A stretch of DNA of 64,000 nucleotides from Massilia sp. Root133 (GTDB lineage Bacteria > Pseudomonadota > Gammaproteobacteria > Burkholderiales > Burkholderiaceae_D): positions 100,399-164,398 of the forward strand of contig NZ_LMEW01000007.1 in NCBI RefSeq assembly GCF_001426525.1, written 5' to 3'. The notes below the pieces were generated by a model. The model was not told where the DNA came from and did not search any database. It saw only the letters and a list, made by a program, of their open reading frames with translations. The translations under genes and the position numbers were made by a program. The stretch's first letter is position 1. Each line of letters starts with the position of its first letter. Shown in pieces: positions 29,414 through 39,328 of the stretch.

Positions 29414-31270
29414 TTACTGCATCAGCTGGCCGATGATCTTCACCGGCGCATTTCCGTAACCGAGGAACTGGTCGTGGAATTGCTTGAGGTTGAAGCGCTC
29501 GCCCAGCTGTTCCTTGCGGCGCTCGCGCAGTTCCATGATGTCGCTGTAGCCGCTGAAATAACTGGAGAGCTGCACGGACGACAGCTGCGCGCGTTTCCAC
29601 TTCTCGGCCGCTTCCTGCGGGGTCTGGAACGCCTGGCGCACGAGCAGGTCGATCGCCTGTTCGCGCGTCATGCCCAGCACGTGCACGCTGTAGTCGAGGA
29701 TCGTGTTGGAGACGCTGCGCAAATTCCACTTGCACCACATCAGCCACAGCTCCGGCGCATTGTCGCCATAGCCCGATTCCAGCATCATGCGCTCGCCGTA
29801 CACGGCCCAGCCTTCGACCATCGCGCCGTTGCCGAACAACGCCTTCACGAGCGACGGCGAACGGTTCGCGTTCATCAGCTGTGTGTAGTGGCCGGGGATC
29901 GCCTCGTGGATGTTCAGGATTTGCAGCATCCAGTTGTTGTACTCGCGCAGGCTGCTTTCGGCCTGCTCGGGCGTGAGGCCATCCAGCGGCGTCACGTTGT
30001 AATAGGTTTTATCCTTCGGACGGTACGGCCCCGGCGCGTCGATGCTGGCGCCGGCCACGCCGCGCTGGTACAGCGGCGTCTCGCGCACGACGAGCGGCTT
30101 GCTCGGATCGATCGTCACGAGGTTGTTCTTGATGACGTACTCCTGCAGCTGCGGGATCTGGCGGCGGATCTCGGGCAGGAAATCGGCGGCCGTCGTGTGC
30201 TGCAGCGAGAGCTTGTCGATCACCATGCCGATTTTTTGATAACGGTCCGCCGGCTTGGCAGCGGCGCCCATCGTCTTGTCCCACAGCTGGTCGGCGAGGC
30301 CGTCCATGCGCGTGAGGAGTTCGTCGCGCGCGGCCAGGGCTTTGCGGTAGGTCTGCTCGCCCGTGCTGGCGGACTGGATCTCGAACGCGAATTTTTGCTC
30401 GTACAGGTCCTTACCGATGCGGAACGAGCGCGCGCGCTGCATCTGCGCCTGCGACTTGTCGAGGTCCGTCAGGAAGTCGACCCACGCCACCACCGCCGTG
30501 CCGGCGTTCGCGATGCGCTGCGCGAAGATCGCCTTCTCCTGCGGCGTCAGGATCGATTCCTGCGCGGCCTTGCCGAGGTCCGCCAGCACGACGAGCGTGC
30601 CCGGCGCCTGCTGGATCGCGAGCTGCGTGTGTTCGTGCGTCGGGTTGACGATGGACGCTTGCGCGGCCTGGTAGTACGCCGGCACGTCGGCCAGGCGTTT
30701 CAGGATCGTGCGCAGGCGCTGGGCCTTCGCGGCGTATTCCGTCGTCAGGATCAGGTCGAACGTCTGCGCGACGTTGTACTCGGCCGGGTTCCATTCGAAC
30801 TCGCGGAACGTGGTCAGCTGCCAGCGCTCGTATTTCAGCTTGTTGAGGAGGACGGCGAGGTCGGTGCGCTGGTTCGGCGACAGTTTGTCGGCGTTCAGCT
30901 TGCCGAACTTGTCGAGCCACTCGTCGATGAACGCGAGCTTTTTCGCGCGCGTGGCGGCGTCGGGAATCGTCAGCTTCGCGGCGGCGTCGAACTTGCCGAC
31001 GTAGATGCCGTCTTCCGGATCGATGCGCCACAGCGCGGTCACGAATTGCATGGACAGCGAGTCCATGTAGCGGTCGTTGCGGTTCTGCGGCGTGGCGGCG
31101 GCGACGTGCGCGGCGGCCTTCTGTACCGGCTGGGCGGCGGCCTTGGCCTTCGGCTTGCTCTTGGCTTTGGCCGTGCTGGCCGCCTTGTGATGCGTCTTGG
31201 GACGCGCACTCGCCGGCGCCAGTGCGACACTGGTCAGCAGGACGGCCAGTGCGATTTTCGATTTCATCAT
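29414..31270 (-). CDS. DUF885-family secreted metallopeptidase-like protein
   Basis: The 618-residue protein has a signal peptide (about 1-22, ending PASA) followed by a Lys/Ala-rich linker to about residue 60. The rest is the DUF885 fold. HEAIPGH near residue 455 is the family zinc motif, with GWAVYGERMMLESG downstream. Such proteins are found in the periplasm or outside the cell and are thought to be carboxypeptidase-like, but substrates are poorly known. It lies directly upstream of the NHL-M23 gene on the same strand, which suggests a shared job on peptides or cell wall. Confidence 0.85.
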   Translation of the reverse strand: MMKSKIALAVLLTSVALAPASARPKTHHKAASTAKAKSKPKAKAAAQPVQKAAAHVAAATPQNRNDRYMDSLSMQFVTALWRIDPEDGIYVGKFDAAAKLTIPDAATRAKKLAFIDEWLDKFGKLNADKLSPNQRTDLAVLLNKLKYERWQLTTFREFEWNPAEYNVAQTFDLILTTEYAAKAQRLRTILKRLADVPAYYQAAQASIVNPTHEHTQLAIQQAPGTLVVLADLGKAAQESILTPQEKAIFAQRIANAGTAVVAWVDFLTDLDKSQAQMQRARSFRIGKDLYEQKFAFEIQSASTGEQTYRKALAARDELLTRMDGLADQLWDKTMGAAAKPADRYQKIGMVIDKLSLQHTTAADFLPEIRRQIPQLQEYVIKNNLVTIDPSKPLVVRETPLYQRGVAGASIDAPGPYRPKDKTYYNVTPLDGLTPEQAESSLREYNNWMLQILNIHEAIPGHYTQLMNANRSPSLVKALFGNGAMVEGWAVYGERMMLESGYGDNAPELWLMWCKWNLRSVSNTILDYSVHVLGMTREQAIDLLVRQAFQTPQEAAEKWKRAQLSSVQLSSYFSGYSDIMELRERRKEQLGERFNLKQFHDQFLGYGNAPVKIIGQLMQ

Positions 31271-31355
31271 GTTCTATCTGCCTGGTTTATGGATGGGCCA
31301 GATGGGGGGCGCCAGATTAGCATCATTTGGCGCTTTTGCGGGCATCTGAAACAAT

Positions 31356-31378
31356 ACGTCACGCACGCGTCGTGACGT
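31356..31378. other. Inverted repeat between SNF2 gene and DUF885 gene
   Basis: ACGTCACG (31356-31363) pairs perfectly with CGTGACGT (31371-31378). It lies downstream of the SNF2 gene and upstream of the DUF885 gene. There is no T run on either strand, so it could be an operator for the DUF885 gene as easily as a transcript end. The rest of the 144-base gap shows no clear promoter. Confidence 0.5.
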
Positions 31379-31414
31379 GATCCGCCGCCAACGCGCCCGC
31401 AACGGCATGCATCC

Positions 31415-34400
31415 TCACCCGGTTTGCCACTCTTCGACGGACGCCGGACGCGGGCCCGACGACCCGGCGAGCCCCGCCTGCAGCATGGCCAGCATGTCCG
31501 CCGGCGACAGGCGCGCGGCGACGTCCGTCCCTTCCAGCAGGCTGTCGGCGAGGTCGCGCTTGTGGCGGTGCAGGTCGACGATGCCTTCCTCGATCGTGTG
31601 GCGCGCAACGAGCCGGTAGATCGTGACGGGCCGCTGCTGGCCCATGCGGTGCGCGCGGTCGCTGGCCTGGTCTTCCACGGCCGGATTCCACCACGGGTCC
31701 ATGTGGATCACGTAGTCGGCCGCCGTCAGGTTGATGCCGACGCCGCCCGCCTTCAGCGAGATCAGGAACAGGTCGCCGTCGCCCGCCTGGAACGCGTCCA
31801 CGCGGCGCTTCCGCTCCTGCATGGGCGTCGATCCGTCGAGGTACTGGTAGCGGATGCCGCGTTCGTCGAGATGCTTGCGGATCAAGGTGAGGTGGTCGAC
31901 GAACTGGCTGAACACGAGCGCCTTGTGGCGGTTCTCCAGCAGTTCATCCGCGAGGCGCGCGAACGTCTCCAGCTTGCTGCTGCGGATGCCGCTCTCCGGC
32001 GCGACGAGGGCGGGATTGCAGCATGCGCGGCGCAGCTTCATCATCTCCGCGAGGATCTGGATCTGTTTTTGCGACTGCGGTGCCTCCAGCGCGGCGATGC
32101 GTTCCAGCGCTTCACGGCGCAGCGATTCGTACAGCGCCGTCTCTTCTTCCGACAGCTGCACCGGTAGCACGATCTCCGTGCGCGGCGGCAGTTCGGACAG
32201 CACCTGCGCTTTTGTCCTGCGCAGGATGAACGGCTGCGTGAGGCGGCGCAGGCGCGTGCGCGCCGCCAGTTCCGCGCGTTTGTCGGAGGCCTTTTCGATC
32301 GGTCCCGCGAAGCGCAATTGGAACTGGTCGCTCGTCCCGAGCAGCCCCGGATTGATGAAGCGGAACAGGTTCCACAACTCGCCCAGGTGATTTTCCAGCG
32401 GCGTGCCGGTGGCCACCATTTTGAAATCGCCCGTCAGCGCCATCACGGCGGCCGAGCGGCGCGTGTACGCGTTCTTGATGGCCTGCGCCTCGTCCAGCAC
32501 GATGGTGTGCCAGCGGATGCCGTCGAACAGCGCGGACTCCAGCTGCAGCAGGCCGTAGCTGGCGACGATCACGTCGAACGGTCCGGCATCCTTCAGCATC
32601 GCGGCGCGGTCGCCGGGCCCGAACAGCTTCACGTTCAGCGTGGGCGCGAAGCGCTCCGCTTCCGCCAGCCAGTTGGTCGCGACGGACGTCGGCGCCACGA
32701 CGAGCGTCGGCCCGCCCGGTGCGCGCGACAGGATCAGCGCGAGCGCCTGCAAGGTCTTGCCGAGTCCCATGTCGTCCGCGAGGCAGGCGCCGACGCCCCA
32801 GTGCGCGAGGCGCGCCAGCCACTCGAAGCCCTCGACCTGGTAATCGCGCAGCTCCGCCTGCAGGGTGTTCGGCAACTGCGGCCGGTATTCCGCATTCGCC
32901 TGCATGTGCTTCAGGTGCGCGCGCCACGCCTTATCGGCATCGACGCCGCCCGCTTCCAGCGCCATCTCTTCCAGCGCGAAGCTGGCGAGCGGGTGGAAGC
33001 GCAGCGCTTCCTGGTCCGCGTCGCTGTAGGCGGAGAGGTCCATCAGGCGGCGGTGCAGCTCGTGCGTCAGTGCCAAAAACTGGTTGTCGCCGAGCGCGAT
33101 GAAGCGGTCTTCGCGCACGCGCGCGAGCAGTTCGCGCAAGTCCATCACCTTGTTCTCGTCGACCTGCACTTCGCCGTTCGCCGCGAACCAGTCCTTGTCG
33201 CGCCGGATCTGCAGGCGCACGGACTTCGACGTGATCTTCTTCGATACGCGGAACGATTCGCCCTCCGGCCACGCGACGACGACCTTCGCCGCATCCAGGT
33301 CCTGCAGCTGGACGACGAGTTCCAGGCAGTGGATCGGCGCCGCGAGCAGCCATTCGCCATGTTCGTCTTCCGCGTGCTCCAGCGCCGGCAGGTCGGCCAG
33401 CAGCTGGCGCTCGGCCTCGCGCTCCGCATTCAGGTCGCGGCGCGCTTCCGTACGCACGCCGCCCACGTCCGCGATGACACTTTCCGTGCCGTCGCCCGGG
33501 CGGAAGTAGGGACCGGCATCTGGCAACGGCCGCACCATCACCTGGATGCGCAGGCCCTGCTGGTAAGGCAGCAGGTTGATGTGGAGGCGCGGGTCGGCCG
33601 TCACTTGCTCGATGTCCGCCGCGCTGCCGCCGATGTCCGACTGCACGGTGACGATGGACGAGATGGCGCTGATCGCCTGCAGCACGCGCTTTTCCGCTTC
33701 GAGCGGCACGTCGAGCCCGTCGCCGACGATGGCGCCGATGCGCCGGTGCTCGTCTTTTACCCGCACGATGCGCAATCGCGTCGGCGTCTCCTTCGTGACG
33801 ACGACTTCGCCCTGCTGCTCGCGCAGGGGCGGCACCAGCGTGATCATGACCTTGCCGCCACCGGCGCGCACGACCAGTTGCGGCTCGCCCGGCAGCAGTT
33901 CGACGCGCGTGCCCGGCGCATCCATCCAGAACAGCAGCGGATGGCCGGCCAGCGCGGCCACGGCCTTGTCCAGGTCGAATTCGTAGCGCGTGCCGGTGCC
34001 GCTGTAGTAGCGGTAGGCGCCGATGCTGCTTGCGACCTGCACGTCCTGCGCGGTCAGGAAGTCCAGCTCCGCCGCCTCTTCCGCGAGACGCTTGAGGCCC
34101 AGCGGACGGCCGCGCGTCCAGCCGCCCTGCACGTCGCGCTTCTGTTCCCTCGGTTCGATGGCGCGGATGCCGAGGTGCGCGTCCCAGCTCACGAGCCACG
34201 CGAGACGCGATTCCTTCACCACCTCCACGTTCACGGCGGGCTGCAGGTTGATGAGGGCATTCAGCTGGCGTTCCCACGGCTGCTCGCGCTCGAACCACAG
34301 CGCGAGGTCGACGAAGCGGTGCTGCTGGCGCAGCGCGATCGCCTGCTGGTCGATGCCGACCATGCCCAGCTGCCCCAGCACCGAGGCGATCTGCGCCGCG

Positions 34401-35587
34401 ATGAAGTCGAACCCGGCTTCCCGCGCGACGTCGAACTGCTGCTCCAGCATGGCGCGCTTGTCCGCCAGCTGCGGCATGCCGAGCCACCAGTGCAGCAGTG
34501 CGCGGAACATCACCGGCTGCAGGCTCGTCTCCCAGTTGCGCGACGGGAGCACCTCCGCATCGACCGTGCCGCCGCGGATCTGGCGCAGCATCGACAGTTG
34601 CTGGTACACCGCCGTATCGTGGCTTTGCACGGCGCGCGTGGCGCTGTCCAGGTAGGACTCCACGGCCTTCGCATGTTTCGGGTCGGCGCTCCTCAGCAGC
34701 GCCGTCACGTACAGGTGGCCGCCGATCCCTTCGAAGATGGCTTTTCTCTTGCCCGTCTCGCGCCGCAGCGCTTTCAACGCCTTGTCGAAGCCGGCCAGCG
34801 CTTGCTCCGTGTCGCCGCGCAGCAGTTGCAGCACGCTGCGGTAATGGAGTGTCGCCGATTCGTCGAGGTCGACGAGCAGGTCGGCCGCCGCATCGAGGCG
34901 ACCGCACAGGATCAGGTGTTCCGCCAGCGCCGTGCGCAGCGCCATCGATGCGCCGCCCTGTGCCACGTGCTCTTCCGCATACGCGCGGATCGCGGGCGCG
35001 CTGGCCGGTTCGCGCTGCACGTGGTTGACGAGCACCGCGAGCACGTCGTCGCGTACGAGCCCGTTGATGCGCTCCATCAGGTCGGGCTCGAACGGGCGCG
35101 CGCAGATGTCGACGAGCGGATGCAGATAGGCCGCTTCGTGGCAGCGCAGGCACGCGGCCAGCAGCGGCGCGATGGCTTTCGGGCCTTCGCCGGCGAGCAG
35201 CGCGAAACGCAGCAGCGCGACACCCTGGCGGTAGCTGCGCAGCATGGGCGTGCCCTGCCAGTCGACGCGCAGCGGCGTCACCTGCTGGTAGACCTCGCGC
35301 AGCTCGTTGAGGCGGCGCGCACGCAGCGCCCACTGGATGGCGGGCCAGGCGACATCGGCGGCGATCGTGTAGCCGCGCGACGGCAGCTCGCCGACCAGGC
35401 CATCGGCGCGCAACCGCTCCAACGGCTCGGCCAGGTCTTCCTCGTTGCTGCTCGCTTCCAGCGGCGCCAGATGGTCGTGGATGCGCCGCCGTCCCATCGG
35501 CTCGCCGGCCAGCGCGAGCAAGGCCAGGATCAGCTTGCGGCGCTCGTCGCAGGCTTCCACGACCGCATGCAACACCTCATCGCTCAT
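31415..35587 (-). CDS. SNF2-family ATPase/helicase with a long N-terminal region
   Basis: The 1390-residue protein carries a SNF2/RapA-like double-RecA motor in its last 480 residues. Walker A is DDMGLGKT (lysine at residue 944), motif II is DEAQ, and the C-terminal helicase half has SDRAHRMGQQRPVTIYRL. The first 900 residues have no clear domain. They are helical and repeat-like to about residue 420 and beta-rich after that. The N-terminus (to about 75) looks like a winged-helix unit. Bacterial SNF2 proteins remodel protein-DNA or RNA polymerase complexes. The start overlaps the stop of the S9 peptidase (ATGA), so both are on one transcript. Confidence 0.88.
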   Translation of the reverse strand: MSDEVLHAVVEACDERRKLILALLALAGEPMGRRRIHDHLAPLEASSNEEDLAEPLERLRADGLVGELPSRGYTIAADVAWPAIQWALRARRLNELREVYQQVTPLRVDWQGTPMLRSYRQGVALLRFALLAGEGPKAIAPLLAACLRCHEAAYLHPLVDICARPFEPDLMERINGLVRDDVLAVLVNHVQREPASAPAIRAYAEEHVAQGGASMALRTALAEHLILCGRLDAAADLLVDLDESATLHYRSVLQLLRGDTEQALAGFDKALKALRRETGKRKAIFEGIGGHLYVTALLRSADPKHAKAVESYLDSATRAVQSHDTAVYQQLSMLRQIRGGTVDAEVLPSRNWETSLQPVMFRALLHWWLGMPQLADKRAMLEQQFDVAREAGFDFIAAQIASVLGQLGMVGIDQQAIALRQQHRFVDLALWFEREQPWERQLNALINLQPAVNVEVVKESRLAWLVSWDAHLGIRAIEPREQKRDVQGGWTRGRPLGLKRLAEEAAELDFLTAQDVQVASSIGAYRYYSGTGTRYEFDLDKAVAALAGHPLLFWMDAPGTRVELLPGEPQLVVRAGGGKVMITLVPPLREQQGEVVVTKETPTRLRIVRVKDEHRRIGAIVGDGLDVPLEAEKRVLQAISAISSIVTVQSDIGGSAADIEQVTADPRLHINLLPYQQGLRIQVMVRPLPDAGPYFRPGDGTESVIADVGGVRTEARRDLNAEREAERQLLADLPALEHAEDEHGEWLLAAPIHCLELVVQLQDLDAAKVVVAWPEGESFRVSKKITSKSVRLQIRRDKDWFAANGEVQVDENKVMDLRELLARVREDRFIALGDNQFLALTHELHRRLMDLSAYSDADQEALRFHPLASFALEEMALEAGGVDADKAWRAHLKHMQANAEYRPQLPNTLQAELRDYQVEGFEWLARLAHWGVGACLADDMGLGKTLQALALILSRAPGGPTLVVAPTSVATNWLAEAERFAPTLNVKLFGPGDRAAMLKDAGPFDVIVASYGLLQLESALFDGIRWHTIVLDEAQAIKNAYTRRSAAVMALTGDFKMVATGTPLENHLGELWNLFRFINPGLLGTSDQFQLRFAGPIEKASDKRAELAARTRLRRLTQPFILRRTKAQVLSELPPRTEIVLPVQLSEEETALYESLRREALERIAALEAPQSQKQIQILAEMMKLRRACCNPALVAPESGIRSSKLETFARLADELLENRHKALVFSQFVDHLTLIRKHLDERGIRYQYLDGSTPMQERKRRVDAFQAGDGDLFLISLKAGGVGINLTAADYVIHMDPWWNPAVEDQASDRAHRMGQQRPVTIYRLVARHTIEEGIVDLHRHKRDLADSLLEGTDVAARLSPADMLAMLQAGLAGSSGPRPASVEEWQTG

Positions 35588-37539
35588 GCGGCAAGGTTCT
35601 CGATATCGATGGGCGGCAGGCTTTCGGGCACGGGGATGCCGAACACGCGCAGGTAGAAATACAGCTCGGCTTCCAGCGTGCGCACGATGCTGTCCGCCTT
35701 GCGGAAGCCGTGGCCTTCGCCGGCCAGCGTGATGTAGGCGACGGGCACGCCGCGCGCGCGCAGCGCGGACACCATCACTTCCGATTGCGGCGGCGGCACG
35801 ACCTTGTCGTCGAGACCCTGGAAGAAGATCATCGGCCGGTGCAGTTTATCGGTGTGGTTGATGGGCGAGCGCTCGGCGTAGACCCGGTCGGCGCTTTCCT
35901 TCGGCGCGATCAGGTATTCGTTGTAGTGAGATTCGAATTTGTGCGAGTCCGCGTCCAGGCCCTTCAGGTCGGACACGCCGTAATAACTGGCGCCGGCCTT
36001 GAACACGTCGTGGAAGGCGAGGGCGCACAGCGTCGTCAGGCCGCCGGCGCTGCCGCCGCGGATCACGAGGCGTTCGCGGTCGACGAGATCGTTGTCGACG
36101 AGGTACTGGGCGCCCGCGACGCAATCCTCGACGTCGACCACGCCCCATTGACCCTTCAGCAGGTCGCGGTAGGCGCGGCCGAAGCCCGTGCTGCCGCCAT
36201 AGTTCACGTCCAGCACGGCGATGCCGCGGCTCGTCCAGAACTGCGTCGCCAGTTTCAGGGTGCTGGCCGCCATGCTCGTCGGGCCGCCGTGGCCGATCAC
36301 CATCAGCGGCGGCAGCTCGCCCGGCTGCGGCGCGAAATCGCGGTTCGTGGGCGGGTAATAGAAGGCGTACGCGGTCCGGTCCGCGGTTTTCTCACCCTTG
36401 CTCGGGTAGCGGATGCTTTGCGGGACCGACAGATAGCTCACGTCGGGCAGCTGCTCGATCGAGCGCGCCAGCACGTCGCGCTGCCCGGTCGCGAGATCGA
36501 TGCACGCGATTTCCGCCGCCAGCGTGGGCGCGCCGCCCAGCAGCGCGACCGTGTCGCCTTCGACCCGCAGTTCGCTGATCTGTTCGTACGGCGTGGCGAT
36601 GGGTGTCAGGTGGCCGTTGCGCACGTCGAGCCGTGCGAGCTGGCTCACGCCATCCTCGATGTACGTGCAGATGATTTCCTGCGCCGAGCGGAAGCCGTAC
36701 ATGCTGCTCCCGAAGACCCAGTGCGGGCCGCCGAATTCCGCCGCGCGCGGGCACACTTGGTGCACGACGCCGTGCTCGTAGCGGTACAGGTTCCACCAGC
36801 CGCTGCGGTCGGACACGAAGTACAGCGTGCCGTCCGGCGACCATTCCGGCTGCACGATCGCTTCGTCTGCCCCGCCCGCGATCAGGCGGCCGTCCAGCAG
36901 CGTGCCGTCTTCGCCGATCTCGGCCAGCCACAGTTCGGTGCCTTGCCACGGCATGCGCGGATGGTCCCAGCTCAGCCACGCGAGGTGGGTGCCGTCCGGG
37001 GAGATGCGCGGCGACGAATAAAAATCGTTGCCGTCGACGAGCACCGTGACCGTGCCGTCCGCGCCGAGCGCACTCAATGTGTTGTCCGGGTAGGTGCCGC
37101 CGGCAGAGTGATCTTCGCGCACGCCGATCAGGCGCCGGTGCGCGCGGTCCAGCACGAAGTCGGCCCAGCGCTCGTCGCCGCCCGCGCTGACGGGAACGGG
37201 TTCGCCGCTGCCGGCGCGGTCGAGGCGGTAGACGCGGTTGTCGGCGAAGTTCGAGAACCAGATGTGGCTGTCCGCGACGAGCGTGGCGCCGCCGCCGTAC
37301 TCGTGCACGCGGGTGCGGGCGTTGAACGGGGCCGGCGTCAGTTCGTCGACCCGGCCGCCGCGGTTGCGCAGCAGCGTGTTGCGGCCGCCTTCGCTGGCGC
37401 GGCCGGCCAGCCAGAACACGTCGCCGCCGTCGAGCAGTACCTGCGACAGCGGCGTGGCGCCGGCCGCGACGACGGCGGCGGTGATCGGGGAAGTCCAGGT
37501 GCCGCAGGGCGCGGCCTGTTTGCGGGTGGTGTCGGTCAT
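35584..37539 (-). CDS. S9-family prolyl oligopeptidase-like peptidase
   Basis: The 651-residue protein has an N-terminal seven-bladed propeller region (about 30-390) and a C-terminal alpha/beta hydrolase. The nucleophile is in GGSAGG near residue 497, the aspartate in GLDDKVVPP and the histidine in EGHGF. This is the acylaminoacyl-peptidase or dipeptidyl-peptidase layout. There is no signal peptide, so it is probably cytoplasmic. ATG at 37537-37539 gives the family N-terminus; an upstream ATG at 37575 is less likely. Its stop overlaps the SNF2 start by four bases. Confidence 0.9.
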   Translation of the reverse strand: MTDTTRKQAAPCGTWTSPITAAVVAAGATPLSQVLLDGGDVFWLAGRASEGGRNTLLRNRGGRVDELTPAPFNARTRVHEYGGGATLVADSHIWFSNFADNRVYRLDRAGSGEPVPVSAGGDERWADFVLDRAHRRLIGVREDHSAGGTYPDNTLSALGADGTVTVLVDGNDFYSSPRISPDGTHLAWLSWDHPRMPWQGTELWLAEIGEDGTLLDGRLIAGGADEAIVQPEWSPDGTLYFVSDRSGWWNLYRYEHGVVHQVCPRAAEFGGPHWVFGSSMYGFRSAQEIICTYIEDGVSQLARLDVRNGHLTPIATPYEQISELRVEGDTVALLGGAPTLAAEIACIDLATGQRDVLARSIEQLPDVSYLSVPQSIRYPSKGEKTADRTAYAFYYPPTNRDFAPQPGELPPLMVIGHGGPTSMAASTLKLATQFWTSRGIAVLDVNYGGSTGFGRAYRDLLKGQWGVVDVEDCVAGAQYLVDNDLVDRERLVIRGGSAGGLTTLCALAFHDVFKAGASYYGVSDLKGLDADSHKFESHYNEYLIAPKESADRVYAERSPINHTDKLHRPMIFFQGLDDKVVPPPQSEVMVSALRARGVPVAYITLAGEGHGFRKADSIVRTLEAELYFYLRVFGIPVPESLPPIDIENLAA

Positions 37540-37682
37540 GGTCGGTTCTGGGACGGGCAGCGGGAAGAGAGGCATTATAAGTCTCTGCCGCGCGAGCGTA
37601 TGTCCACGTGGATGCGGTGCGCGGGGCCCGGGGATGCGATAATAGAGGTTTGCCCACCCAACCCGCGAACGGATTGTCAGCC

Positions 37683-38765
37683 ATGCCACAATTTGCCCCG
37701 CTCCAGAACGACACCTTCCTGCGTGCGCTGCTGCGCCAGCCGACGGACTACACGCCGGTGTGGCTGATGCGCCAGGCGGGGCGCTACCTGCCGGAATACC
37801 GCGCCACGCGTTCGAAAGCCGGTTCGTTCCTGGGCCTGGCCAAGAATCCGGATTTCGCGACCGAAGTCACCCTGCAGCCGATCGACCGCTATCCGCTGGA
37901 CGCGTCGATCCTGTTCTCCGACATCCTGACCGTGCCGGACGCAATGGGCCTGGGCCTGTATTTCGAGGATGGCGAAGGCCCGAAATTCGAGCGCACCGTG
38001 CGCACGGAAAGCGATGTCGCCGCCCTGCGCGTGCCCGACATGGCCTCGCTGCAGTACGTGTTCGACGCCGTGACGTCGATCCGCACGGCGCTGAACGGCC
38101 GCGTGCCGCTGATCGGCTTTTCCGGCAGCCCGTGGACGCTGGCCTGCTATATGGTGGAAGGCGGCGGCTCGCGCGAATTCCACACGATCAAGAAGATGCT
38201 GTATTCGCGTCCGGACCTGATGCACCGCATCCTGGAGATCAACGCGGAAGCCGTCGCGCAATACCTGAACGCCCAGATCGACGCGGGCGCGCAGGCCGTC
38301 ATGATCTTCGACTCCTGGGGCGGCGCGCTGGCCGACGGGGCTTATCAACAGTTTTCGCTCGCGTACATGGAGAAGGTCGTCGCGAAGCTGCAGCGTGAAA
38401 AGGACGGCGTGCGTATTCCGGCCATCGTGTTCACGAAGGGCGGCGGCCTGTGGCTGGACGCCATGGCCGATATCGGCGCCGACGCGCTGGGCCTGGACTG
38501 GACCGTCAACCTGGGCCGCGCCCGCGCGCAGGTGGGCGACCGCGTCGCCCTGCAGGGCAACCTCGATCCGGCCATCCTGTTCGCCGGCCCGGACCAGATC
38601 CGCACCGAAGTGGAAAAGGCGCTGGCCAGCTACGGCATGCCGTCCGCAGGCCACGGCCACGTGTTCAACCTGGGCCACGGCATCTCGCAATTCACCCCGC
38701 CGGAATCCGTGACGGCGATGGTCGACGCGGTCCACGACTTCAGCCGCCGCCAGCGCGCCGCCTGA
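37683..38765 (+). CDS. hemE: Uroporphyrinogen decarboxylase
   Basis: HemE removes four carboxyl groups from uroporphyrinogen III to form coproporphyrinogen III in heme synthesis. It has 360 residues. [26 protein letters not shown], and the late [10 protein letters not shown] are family signatures. ATG 37683 gives the standard start. GATAAT at 37638-37643 in the 143-base divergent gap is a possible -10 but lacks a good -35. Confidence 0.97.
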   Translation: MPQFAPLQNDTFLRALLRQPTDYTPVWLMRQAGRYLPEYRATRSKAGSFLGLAKNPDFATEVTLQPIDRYPLDASILFSDILTVPDAMGLGLYFEDGEGPKFERTVRTESDVAALRVPDMASLQYVFDAVTSIRTALNGRVPLIGFSGSPWTLACYMVEGGGSREFHTIKKMLYSRPDLMHRILEINAEAVAQYLNAQIDAGAQAVMIFDSWGGALADGAYQQFSLAYMEKVVAKLQREKDGVRIPAIVFTKGGGLWLDAMADIGADALGLDWTVNLGRARAQVGDRVALQGNLDPAILFAGPDQIRTEVEKALASYGMPSAGHGHVFNLGHGISQFTPPESVTAMVDAVHDFSRRQRAA

Positions 38766-38779
38766 TCGTTCCACAGCGG

Positions 38780-38804
38780 CCGTGCTGCATTTTGTGCAGC
38801 ACGG
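38780..38804 (+). terminator. Hairpin after hemE
   Basis: CCGTGCTGCA (38780-38789) pairs perfectly with 38795-38804 around a five-base loop, 15 bases after the hemE stop. No T run follows, so it may mark a 3' end by another mechanism. Confidence 0.5.
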
Positions 38805-38821
38805 TGAGCAGGCAATCACAC

Positions 38822-39307
38822 TTATTCACAAAAAATCGGATTCGATCAGCGTGGACTGTAGAAATGTACAGTGCCCGTCAAAATATGGTAAGTGATTGAT
38901 TTGATTGGATTTAATGCTGGGCCAAAGGCGGCCTGGCGAGGTGCTCCCAGAGGAGTGACCGGTTATCCACCGAAGCTTTCAGCCTATTGTTCACAAAGTT
39001 ATGCACAGGTTCTGTGAATAATCCGGAAAAGTGCTTGGTTTACCGTGGTTTACGGATTTTCTTCAAGTGTTGTATCAAGATTATGCTGCACTGCGCTGAA
39101 GTTTTTCACTGGAAAGGCACAGTTATGCACAGAAGCGCGCAAGCGATGGGATATTTCACCCGCTCAAAGTAGAAAATCGTAAGTCATTGAATTTATACGG
39201 AAAATTTCGGCATTTATGTAGAGAATTTCCTAACGTTTTGATCTAGCGTAAACCTTCTCCACGGTCAACTTTTCCATTTTCCACAAAGTTTTCCACAGTT
39301 TTCCACA
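38822..39307. other. DnaA-box cluster in the hemE-priA gap
   Basis: The 563-base gap is AT-rich and contains four perfect TTATNCACA boxes: TTATTCACA 38822-38830 (+), TTATGCACA 38999-39007 (+), TTATTCACA 39013-39021 (-) and TTATGCACA 39123-39131 (+). Boxes one base off are TTATCCACC 38963-38971, TTGTTCACA 38987-38995, and three TTTTCCACA at 39277-39285, 39289-39297 and 39299-39307. Two similar AT-rich stretches beginning GTAAGT (38888 and 39179) resemble unwinding-element repeats, and a 10-base tandem GGTTTAC unit lies near 39037-39054. No gene is seen. The combination fits a replication origin or a DnaA-titration/regulatory site. Confidence 0.7.
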
Positions 39308-39328
39308 GCTTCTCGACAAGGTACCGGA

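Noticed and set aside
27491..31375. 1294-codon plus-strand frame across the NHL-M23 and DUF885 genes
   Set aside because: Antisense to two genes with clear motifs; composition is typical of shadow frames.
32318..35656. 1112-codon plus-strand frame antisense to the SNF2 gene
   Set aside because: Same reason; the minus-strand protein has all helicase motifs.
38987..39172. Small ORF of 61 codons in the hemE-priA gap
   Set aside because: TTG start, no ribosome binding site, and it lies across the DnaA boxes; composition does not look coding.
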